Shown: one piece after another, positions 5,494-12,845 of the stretch | How positions within the stretch are numbered: position 1 is the first letter of the stretch | Layout: every line of letters starts with the position of its first letter | NCBI GenBank assembly: GCA_948844705.1 | Contig: CAQNVT010000178.1 | Coordinates: 1 to 15,083 of the forward strand | Direction of reading: 5' to 3' | Length of the DNA: 15,083 bases | DNA from: an uncultured Dorea sp. | GTDB lineage: Bacteria; Bacillota; Clostridia; Lachnospirales; Lachnospiraceae | Notes under the pieces: model-generated | Seen by the model: the letters and a program-made list of their open reading frames with translations, nothing else | What the model was told of the DNA's origin: nothing | The model's database searches: none | Translations under genes and position numbers: made by a program

Positions 5494-8091
5494 ATGAATT
5501 ATTCGAAGGAGCTTTTGGAACGGGAAGGCGAATGCGTGCCGGACTCCGTGAACCGGGAGCAGCGCAGTGGTATAAAGAACATTCAGAATTTGGAGACCGT
5601 CATCAATGAGGGGCTTCGTGTCGCCTTGCTGGAGGAGACGCCGGATCAGTCGCTGGAAGTACTGCTTATGCATCTGGGAAAAGCGCTGAATGGGGAGCGG
5701 ACCTACATATTTGAACAAAACGAGTCCGGCGGCGATGACAATACCTATGAGTGGGTAGCCGACGGGGTGGCGCCGGAAAAGGAGAATCTTCAAAACGTTC
5801 CCCCAGAGGTTTGTGCAAACTGGTATCAGAATTTCAGCATTGGCAGACATATTGTCATTGAGGATCTGGAAGAGATCCGCGAGACGATTCCGCTTCAGTA
5901 TGAGATCCTTAAGCGGCAGAATATCCGTTCGCTGGTGGTGGTTCCTCTTTATGACGGCAAGAAGCTCATTGGTTTTTACGGTGTAGATAATCCGCCGGTG
6001 AAACTGTTGGAATACGCAACGAATATGTTGCAGACTGCCGCATACTTTATTGTATCATCACTAAAACGGCGCAATCTGTTCCGCGAGCTTCAGAAGCGGA
6101 GCTATAACGTCCTTCACGCCCTCAGTGTGGATTATCTGGGGATTTATCAGGTGAATTTTGATACAGGGGAATGCGAAGTATATCGGGACAGTGAACAGAT
6201 CGGGATGGATTGGGCCGCAGATTTTGCAGACGGTTACCAGACGGCTATGGAACGGTATATTTCCCGGTATGTAGTTCCCCGTGACCGGGAACGGCTCCGG
6301 GCTGCGACGAAAAAGGATTATGTACTGGCTCAGCTAGGGATCAGGAAGAAGTTCTATGTCCGGTATCAGGTACAGGACAGCCCTTATGGCTTGAAGCATA
6401 TGGAGATTCATTTTTCCGCTACGGAGAGAACGGAGGAAGAGAATTATGCGATTTTTGCCCAACGGGATGTGAATGCCGTGGTAGAACAGGAAGAGAAGAA
6501 TAAATTAGAGGCAAGGAAGAGTCTGGAGGATATTCTGGAGGGAGCAAGAACAGGTATCTGGACCATTGAAATGGAGGAGGGATGCCGGCCCAGGATGTAT
6601 ACGAACCGGATCATGCGGATTCTCCTGGGAGTATCAGATGAGACCGGGCCGGAGGAGTGCTACCGTCACTGGTTTGAAAACATCGAGCAGGACTATGTGG
6701 AGATGGTGCAGGACGCGGTCAGGGATATGCTGGAAAACGGGCGTTCCGAGGTTATTTACCCCTGGAATCATCCTGAACTTGGAAAAATTTACGTCCGCTG
6801 CGGCGGAGTACCGGATAAAACATTTAAAAAGCCGGGCGCCTGCCTGAACGGATACCATCAGGATATTACGGAGATTATGGTGACAAGAAAGAAGCAGGAG
6901 CAGGCTATTATGGAGCTGCTGGAGAAGGTCAGGCAGGCGAATTCGGCAAAGAGTGAATTTCTGTCCCATATGTCCCATGATCTTCGTACTCCCATCAACG
7001 GGATTCTGGGATTGCTTGCTGTTATGGAGAAAAGCGGGGATCCTGAGCGGCAGAAAGAATGCAGGAGAAAAATCCGTATATCGACGGAACATCTGTTGTC
7101 GCTGGTGAATGACGTCCTTCAGGTCAGTAAGCTGCAAAGCGGAAGGACGGCGGCAGTGGAGGAACCCTTTGATCTTCGTGAAACAGTAGAAAACTGTATT
7201 GCGATCTTGTCTGCTCAGGCTGAGGAAAAGGGGATCCTGCTGGAACTGAAAGAGGTTAGCCTGCAGCATAACCGACTGATCGGAAATCCGATGTATTTGA
7301 AGCAGATTTTGATGAATATCATTGATAACGCTCTTAAATATAACCGGCCGCATGGTTCCGTGTTTGTTCAGGTAAAGGAGACAATCTGTCAGGGAAGGAC
7401 TGCAAACTATCAGTTTGTGGTTGAGGATACCGGAATCGGTATCGGGGAGGATTTTAAAAGACATATTTTTGAACCTTTCACTCAGGAGCATCAAGGTGCA
7501 AGGACTTACTATAACGGCGTCGGGCTTGGCATGTCCACCGTGAAAAGACTGGTGGACCAAATGAAGGGAACTATAGAAGTAGACAGCCAGCCCGGCAAAG
7601 GGAGCGTGTTTCGGATTCTCCTGCCTCTTCAGGTGGATGAGATACAGAATATACAGCCTGCGGATGCAGTACAGCCTGCGCAGAGTAATATTGACGGGAT
7701 GAGAGTTCTTTTGGTAGAGGATAATGAGATTAACTGTGAAATCGTGGAGTTTATGCTGGAGGAGGCCGGCGCCAGTGTCCTGACTGCGAATGACGGGAAA
7801 GCTGCCGTGGAAGCGTTCGCGGCGTCTGAACCGGGGGCGTTTGACTGTGTGCTTATGGATTTAATGATGCCGGTTATGAGCGGATATGAAGCGACCCGTG
7901 TGATCCGCGGCATGGATCGGCCGGATGCAAAAGACGTGCCGATTATTGCGTTGTCGGCCAACGCGTTTGAGGAGGACGTGGCAATGGCAAAGGATGCAGG
8001 AATGAACGAGCATCTGGCGAAGCCTATAGACATCAAAAAAATGTTCCGGGTCATGAACCGGCTGAGACGAGGTTATTTGAGGAGGAGGTGA
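5494..8091 (+). CDS. Soluble hybrid sensor histidine kinase (GAF-PAS-PAS-HisKA-HATPase-REC)
   Basis: This 865-residue kinase has no signal peptide or membrane segment and should sense a cytoplasmic signal. A GAF-like domain covers about residues 40-190 (QSLEVLLMHLGKALNGERTY). Two PAS-like regions follow at about 200-325 and 345-460. The dimerisation/phosphoacceptor H box is FLSHMSHDLRTPINGI with His495. The ATPase domain has the N box MNIIDNALKYN (Asn612) and G boxes DTGIGIG (Asp645) and GVGLGMSTV. The C-terminal receiver (about 736-860) has the acidic pair in LLVEDNE, phosphoacceptor Asp789 in VLMDLMMP, and the conserved lysine in LAKPID. All catalytic residues needed for autophosphorylation and phosphotransfer are present. 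The ATG is preceded by GGAGG at 5482-5486. It overlaps the next kinase gene, and no DNA-binding partner lies nearby. The ligand is unknown. Confidence 0.93.
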   Translation: MNYSKELLEREGECVPDSVNREQRSGIKNIQNLETVINEGLRVALLEETPDQSLEVLLMHLGKALNGERTYIFEQNESGGDDNTYEWVADGVAPEKENLQNVPPEVCANWYQNFSIGRHIVIEDLEEIRETIPLQYEILKRQNIRSLVVVPLYDGKKLIGFYGVDNPPVKLLEYATNMLQTAAYFIVSSLKRRNLFRELQKRSYNVLHALSVDYLGIYQVNFDTGECEVYRDSEQIGMDWAADFADGYQTAMERYISRYVVPRDRERLRAATKKDYVLAQLGIRKKFYVRYQVQDSPYGLKHMEIHFSATERTEEENYAIFAQRDVNAVVEQEEKNKLEARKSLEDILEGARTGIWTIEMEEGCRPRMYTNRIMRILLGVSDETGPEECYRHWFENIEQDYVEMVQDAVRDMLENGRSEVIYPWNHPELGKIYVRCGGVPDKTFKKPGACLNGYHQDITEIMVTRKKQEQAIMELLEKVRQANSAKSEFLSHMSHDLRTPINGILGLLAVMEKSGDPERQKECRRKIRISTEHLLSLVNDVLQVSKLQSGRTAAVEEPFDLRETVENCIAILSAQAEEKGILLELKEVSLQHNRLIGNPMYLKQILMNIIDNALKYNRPHGSVFVQVKETICQGRTANYQFVVEDTGIGIGEDFKRHIFEPFTQEHQGARTYYNGVGLGMSTVKRLVDQMKGTIEVDSQPGKGSVFRILLPLQVDEIQNIQPADAVQPAQSNIDGMRVLLVEDNEINCEIVEFMLEEAGASVLTANDGKAAVEAFAASEPGAFDCVLMDLMMPVMSGYEATRVIRGMDRPDAKDVPIIALSANAFEEDVAMAKDAGMNEHLAKPIDIKKMFRVMNRLRRGYLRRR

Positions 8092-11000
8092 TGGCACGGC
8101 CTGAGCCGTCCGGAAAAGAACGGACGGAGTGCAGCGTGCCGGAGTATATGAAACAGTGGGGAAAATCAAGGCAGCCTATTATTTATGCATTTCTTTTTCT
8201 GGCGGCCATGCTTGTTTTATTTTGTATTTATACAACACAGAATAAGGAGCGTATTCAGGAGCAGAACAGAATTTATGCAGAGGACTGCGCACGGCAGATG
8301 GCGGAGAGAATAGGGAGCGAATTCGGCAATGGGCTGCAGCGTATTGAAAACAGCGCCTATCTGAGCGGCGCCGGTGTGGACGAGCTGGTCGTTGATGTGG
8401 ATATGCTGAAGGAGATAGAGGAAAAGACGAATTTTGATGCGATTCTTTTTACCAGTGCAGAGGGTGATACGCTTTCTTCCGACAAAGAAACGAACTACGG
8501 TGCAGACCGGGATTATTTTGCCCGGGGAATGAAAGGAGAGAGCGGACTTGAGACGGTGGAAAATTTCGGACTTACAGAGAAGCCGATGATGGTTTTTTAT
8601 GCTCCCGCATACAGCGGGCAGGAGATTGCCGGAGTATTGGCAGGCTTGTATTTTGCGGAAGATTACCTGAAGGATATGCTTGCCGCCGATTATTTCGGAG
8701 AAACCGCCGATGTATTTCTTTGTAGTCAGGGAGGGAAGGTGATCGCCAGTTCGGGAGAAGAGGATTATGGTGCGGACCTATTGGATTCCTTTGCCGAATC
8801 GGGCGTTATTGACGCCGGGACGGCCGAAAAGGCGCGGAGCGTATTTACGGACGGCGGGGAGGCGGCGCTTCTGTGCAGTGAGGGGTGTAAAACAGACAAC
8901 CTCTGCGTTATAGATTTGCCGGAGTATGAGTATGTTCTTGTGCAGGCATTCCCTAAAAATGTTACGCAGTCTATGGTGAACCGGGCGAATATGGCCGGGA
9001 TAAAATTGGAGATATGCCTGCTTGTAATGTTCCTGGTCTATATCGCTTTTCTGATCGCCCGGGCGGGAAGGAAGAGAAAGGTACTGGAAACAGAGAATAA
9101 AATGATCAGCGACGTGCTGCGGGGTGTGAATATCATTTTTTCTTCCCGCTACCTTATGATAAATCTGGAAACAAACCGTTACGCCTATATAGCGGGGAGC
9201 GGTCCTATGAATACAGGCATTCCCATGGAGGGTGTGTACAGTGAGGTGATAGAGGCCCATGCGAAGGATATTATTGATGATGAGGGAAAGGAGAGGTTCC
9301 GTCATTTCTGCCGGCCGGATACGCTCAGGGTGAATCTGGGCGCTGAGGAATCAATATCTCATGAATGCCATGTTTTACGCCACGGGAAAGAGGAATGGGA
9401 GCAGCTGATTGCCGCGTGCCTGGAGTGGAAGGACGGAAAGCCAGCCAGAGTACTATTTGTCAGGCGGAATATCACAGACCAGGTGAACCGGCAGCAGGAG
9501 CAGACGCAGGCGCTTCAGGATGCTCTGATGCAGGCGCAGCATGCCAACCAGGCTAAGACGACCTTTTTGTCTAATATGAGTCATGACATACGTACGCCGA
9601 TGAATGCGATTATCGGATTTGCTACTATTGCTGCCAGTCATCTGAACCATACGGATCAGGTGCGGGATTGCCTGCAGAAGATCCTGTCCTCCAGCAATCA
9701 TCTGCTGGGACTGATCAATGATATTCTGGATATGAGCCGTATAGAGAGCGGTAAGCTGCAGATTCATAATCAGGAATGTAACCTTCCGGAGCTGATACAT
9801 AATCTCGTAAGTATCATTCAGCCGCAGGTTAAATCCAAACAGCTTGAGATGTTCATTGATACCTTTGAGGTGGTCAATGAGGATGTGATTGCCGACCCGC
9901 TGAAGCTGAACCAGATCTTTATTAATTTGATGAGCAATGCGATTAAATACACTCCGGCAGGCGGAACCGTGGCCTTCCGTATTATGCAGCAGACTACTTT
10001 TAAGCATGGGTGGGGTGAGTATGTTTTCTTAATAAAGGATAATGGAATTGGTATGTCCAGGGAGTTCGTAGAACATATTTTTGAACCCTTTGAGCGTGAA
10101 TCGACGGCGACAAGAAGCGGAATTCAGGGAGCCGGGCTTGGCATGGCGATCACAAAGAATATTATTGACATGATGGGAGGGGAAATTACGGTAGAAAGTG
10201 AAACGGGTAAAGGCAGTACGTTTACGGTAAAGCTTTTGCTCCAGCTTCAGGATACGGAAAAGAATGCGGAACAGCTTAAGGAGATGGAGGGATTGCGTTC
10301 TTTGGTCGTAGATGATGATTTCGGCGTCTGCGACAGTGTAAGCAAAATGTTAAAAAGTATCGGACTGCGTTCTGAATGGACTACCTCCGGCAGGGAGGCG
10401 GTGTACCGCGCCAAATCTGCTTATGAGGAAGGAGATCCCTATCGTACCTTTATTATTGACTGGCAGATGCCGGAGACCAGCGGGGTTGAAACGGCAAGGA
10501 GGATCCGCAGTGTGATCGGAAAAGAAACGCCGATTATTATCCTTACCGCTTACGACTGGACAGATATTGAGGAAGAGGCGAAGGAGGCCGGTGTTACTGC
10601 ATTTTGTGCAAAACCTCTGTTTATGTCAGATTTAAAGGCGGCGCTGCTTGCGGCAAATAATATGGGGGACACGGAGCAGACGGATAGCGGCGCTGTCTGG
10701 ACGAAGACAGATTACAGCGGAAAGAGGCTTCTCCTGGTAGAAGATAATGAGCTGAACCGGGAAATTGCGGAGGTCATTCTGGAGGAGGCCGGATTTGAGA
10801 TTGAGGCCGCGCCGGATGGAACGGATGCAGTTTCAATGTTGGAGAAATCTCCGGAAGGTTATTATGACGCCGTTTTGATGGATGTGCAGATGCCGGTTAT
10901 GAACGGATACGAAGCTACGAAGGCGATCCGGGCGATGAAGCGCAGGGATGTAAAGATTCTTCCTATCATTGCTATGACGGCAAATGCGATGGAGGAAGAC

Positions 11001-11096
11001 AGGGAGGCCGCAATTAAGAGCGGTATGAATGCTCATATCGCCAAGCCCCTTGATATAGGACTTCTGATGGATGTGCTGCACCAGCTTCTTCACTGA
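8091..11096 (+). CDS. Membrane hybrid sensor histidine kinase with two receiver domains
   Basis: The protein is about 1001 residues. A transmembrane helix lies at about 29-48 and a second at about 304-325. Between them is an extracytoplasmic domain of about 255 residues with Cache-like features (FDAILFTSAEGDTLSSDKET, DRDYFARGMKGESG). A PAS-like region (about 340-470) and a Gln-rich coiled coil follow. The H box FLSNMSHDIRTPMNAI has His498 and the N box LMSNAIKYTP has Asn616; G boxes are DNGIGMS and GAGLGMAI. Receiver 1 has Asp790 (FIIDWQMP) and Lys in CAKPL. Receiver 2 has Asp931 (VLMDVQMP) and Lys in IAKPLD. I chose ATG 8091, which overlaps the upstream TGA by one base, because AGGAGG at 8080-8085 gives better spacing than for the GTG at 8088. 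Translation is coupled to the first kinase. The stimulus is probably a small extracellular ligand. Confidence 0.93.
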   Translation: MARPEPSGKERTECSVPEYMKQWGKSRQPIIYAFLFLAAMLVLFCIYTTQNKERIQEQNRIYAEDCARQMAERIGSEFGNGLQRIENSAYLSGAGVDELVVDVDMLKEIEEKTNFDAILFTSAEGDTLSSDKETNYGADRDYFARGMKGESGLETVENFGLTEKPMMVFYAPAYSGQEIAGVLAGLYFAEDYLKDMLAADYFGETADVFLCSQGGKVIASSGEEDYGADLLDSFAESGVIDAGTAEKARSVFTDGGEAALLCSEGCKTDNLCVIDLPEYEYVLVQAFPKNVTQSMVNRANMAGIKLEICLLVMFLVYIAFLIARAGRKRKVLETENKMISDVLRGVNIIFSSRYLMINLETNRYAYIAGSGPMNTGIPMEGVYSEVIEAHAKDIIDDEGKERFRHFCRPDTLRVNLGAEESISHECHVLRHGKEEWEQLIAACLEWKDGKPARVLFVRRNITDQVNRQQEQTQALQDALMQAQHANQAKTTFLSNMSHDIRTPMNAIIGFATIAASHLNHTDQVRDCLQKILSSSNHLLGLINDILDMSRIESGKLQIHNQECNLPELIHNLVSIIQPQVKSKQLEMFIDTFEVVNEDVIADPLKLNQIFINLMSNAIKYTPAGGTVAFRIMQQTTFKHGWGEYVFLIKDNGIGMSREFVEHIFEPFERESTATRSGIQGAGLGMAITKNIIDMMGGEITVESETGKGSTFTVKLLLQLQDTEKNAEQLKEMEGLRSLVVDDDFGVCDSVSKMLKSIGLRSEWTTSGREAVYRAKSAYEEGDPYRTFIIDWQMPETSGVETARRIRSVIGKETPIIILTAYDWTDIEEEAKEAGVTAFCAKPLFMSDLKAALLAANNMGDTEQTDSGAVWTKTDYSGKRLLLVEDNELNREIAEVILEEAGFEIEAAPDGTDAVSMLEKSPEGYYDAVLMDVQMPVMNGYEATKAIRAMKRRDVKILPIIAMTANAMEEDREAAIKSGMNAHIAKPLDIGLLMDVLHQLLH

Positions 11097-11123
11097 CAAT
11101 TTGGTCAAGAAAACAGATATATA

Positions 11124-11153
11124 TTGAATAAAGATTATCCCATGTGGTATAAT
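11124..11153 (+). promoter_or_regulatory. Promoter for the small membrane protein
   Basis: TTGAAT (11124-11129), an 18-base spacer and a perfect TATAAT (11148-11153) lie 28-57 bases after the kinase stop. The expected start, near 11160, lies after the TTG at 11158, which argues for a start codon further downstream. Confidence 0.65.
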
Positions 11154-11196
11154 TTTATTGAATATAGCTGACGAAGCAGATGAGAGGTCTTTGGGA

Positions 11197-11658
11197 ATGA
11201 TAATAGCAAAGAATGACGAAGCAAAACGCAGTAAAATATGGAAGCTGGTAACGCTGGTTTCTTCTGTCCTGATTGTTGTGATTGCCGTGTATCTACTGAT
11301 GAAGATGTTTACGGCAAATCCTCTGGAGGGAAGCTGGGAGAGCGAGGACGGCGACCTTGTGGTAAATGTCGGGGTTAACGGAGCCATGACTGTAAAGGTA
11401 TATGATATTTCCGAGGGGACAGATGTCAGTGTAGAGATGGAATATACACTGGATAAAGAGGAAAAGACGATTACGATCAAGGAGGACATGGCGGCTCTTG
11501 AGGAACAGGTCCGCAAGGCGGACGGGGCATATACAGAGGAGACTCTGGTAAGCGCACTCTCAGGCGTAGCGACAACGTTTGACTATAACATAGAGGGCAA
11601 CAGGTTGATTTTGTCGGAGCGGGAGTACGGAGAGCAGCTTACCTTTGTAAAAAAATAA
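11197..11658 (+). CDS. Small membrane-anchored protein of unknown function
   Basis: I place the start at ATG 11197, giving 153 residues, with a GAGAGG-type ribosome site about ten bases upstream. The longer frame from a TTG at 11158 would begin at or before the predicted transcription start. The N-terminus is a short basic segment (KNDEAKRSKIWK), one transmembrane helix at about 16-37 (TLVSSVLIVVIAVYLLMKMF), then a roughly 115-residue acidic domain predicted outside the cell. That domain opens with NPLEGSWESEDGDLVVNVG and ends with NRLILSEREYGEQLTFVKK, a pattern of short beta strands reminiscent of lipocalin-like small lipoprotein domains. There is no lipobox cysteine and no catalytic motif. 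It has its own promoter and a downstream terminator-like hairpin, so it may be an independent unit that is also read from the kinases. Confidence 0.75.
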   Translation: MIIAKNDEAKRSKIWKLVTLVSSVLIVVIAVYLLMKMFTANPLEGSWESEDGDLVVNVGVNGAMTVKVYDISEGTDVSVEMEYTLDKEEKTITIKEDMAALEEQVRKADGAYTEETLVSALSGVATTFDYNIEGNRLILSEREYGEQLTFVKK

Positions 11659-11706
11659 ATGTCTGGCCTGCGTATAGGAACTATAACGGCAGTAAAGTCT
11701 GAAATT

Positions 11707-11739
11707 GACACTTCACATAGGGAGATGAGGTGTCTTTTT
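11707..11739 (+). terminator. Intrinsic terminator (or attenuator) before ispG
   Basis: GACACTTCA (11707-11715) pairs with TGAGGTGTC (11726-11734), nine pairs including one G-U, and is followed directly by five T's (11735-11739). It should end transcripts of the upstream protein. I see no good promoter between it and ispG, so partial read-through into ispG-polC is possible. Confidence 0.65.
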
Positions 11740-11786
11740 CTATAAGCCGGAGAACCAAATATATTTGATCAAGGAAGGAGAAATGA

Positions 11787-12845
11787 ATGATGTACAGAGA
11801 GCATACAAAAAAAATAACGATCGGCAGCGTCACGGTCGGCGGGGGAAGCCCTGTTGCCATCCAGTCCATGACCAATACAAGGACCGAGGATGTAAAAGGA
11901 ACCGTAGAACAAATCTTATCTCTTGAGCGTGCAGGCTGCGAGATCATCCGATGTGCGGTTCCGACATTAGAGGCGGCCGAAGCGCTTTCAGAGATTAAGA
12001 AGCAGATACATATCCCTCTTGTGGCGGATATACATTTTGATTACAGGCTTGCGACGGCGGCGATTGAGCACGGTGCGGATAAGATACGGATCAATCCCGG
12101 AAATATCGGGGACGCTTCTCATGTGAAGGCAGTCGTTGATAAGGCAAAGGAATATCATGTGCCGATCCGGGTCGGTGTAAACAGCGGTTCTCTTGAAAAG
12201 CCGCTGATAGAAAAGTATGGCGGCGTGACGGCGGAGGGACTGGTAGAGAGCGCACTTGATAAGGTACATATGATTGAAGGGCTGGGATATGAGGAGCTGG
12301 TGGTAAGCATCAAATCCTCGGATGTACTGATGTGTGTAAAGGCTCATGAACAGATTGCGAAGGTATGTCCGTATCCGCTTCATGTGGGAATCACCGAGGC
12401 CGGAACGCTTCTTGCAGGAAATATTAAGTCCTCGGTCGGTCTGGGACTGATCCTGTATCAGGGGATCGGGGATACGATACGAGTATCCCTTACCGGAGCT
12501 CCGTCAGAGGAGATCAAGTCGGCAAAGTTGATCTTAAAGACACTGGGTCTTAGAAGGGGCGGTATTGAGGTCGTATCCTGCCCGACCTGCGGGAGGACGA
12601 AGATCGATCTGATCGGTCTTGCCAACCAGGTGGAAGAAATGGTTTCGGATATTCCTCTTGATATCAGGGTTGCGGTAATGGGCTGTGTCGTGAACGGTCC
12701 CGGGGAAGCAAAGGAAGCGGATATCGGCATTGCGGGAGGCATCGGAGAAGGACTTCTGATTAAGAAGGGCGAGGTCGTTAAGAAGGTAAAGGAAGAGGAA
12801 CTGCTGGAAGCATTGAGACAGGAGCTGTTACACTGGAATGAATAG
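11787..12845 (+). CDS. ispG: 4-hydroxy-3-methylbut-2-en-1-yl diphosphate synthase
   Basis: IspG (GcpE) is the [4Fe-4S] enzyme of the methylerythritol phosphate pathway that converts MEcPP to HMBPP for isoprenoid synthesis. The 352 residues match the single-chain bacterial form. Visible signatures are PVAIQSMTNTRTEDV, IIRCAVP, PLVADIHFDYRLA and KIRINPGNIGD in the TIM-barrel part. The C-terminal cluster domain has Cys265 and Cys268 (SCPTCGRTKIDL) and Cys300 (VMGCVVNGPGEAKEADIG), with the conserved glutamate as fourth ligand in NGPGE. The start follows AAGGAG by a few bases; two ATG codons in a row (11787 and 11790) are equally possible starts. The end overlaps polC by 8 bases. ispG next to polC is a common order in Clostridia. 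Confidence 0.97.
   Translation: MMYREHTKKITIGSVTVGGGSPVAIQSMTNTRTEDVKGTVEQILSLERAGCEIIRCAVPTLEAAEALSEIKKQIHIPLVADIHFDYRLATAAIEHGADKIRINPGNIGDASHVKAVVDKAKEYHVPIRVGVNSGSLEKPLIEKYGGVTAEGLVESALDKVHMIEGLGYEELVVSIKSSDVLMCVKAHEQIAKVCPYPLHVGITEAGTLLAGNIKSSVGLGLILYQGIGDTIRVSLTGAPSEEIKSAKLILKTLGLRRGGIEVVSCPTCGRTKIDLIGLANQVEEMVSDIPLDIRVAVMGCVVNGPGEAKEADIGIAGGIGEGLLIKKGEVVKKVKEEELLEALRQELLHWNE

Noticed and set aside
11158..11196. TTG start for the small membrane protein
   Set aside because: It lies only a few bases after the TATAAT box, at or before the expected transcription start, with no ribosome site; ATG 11197 is better placed.
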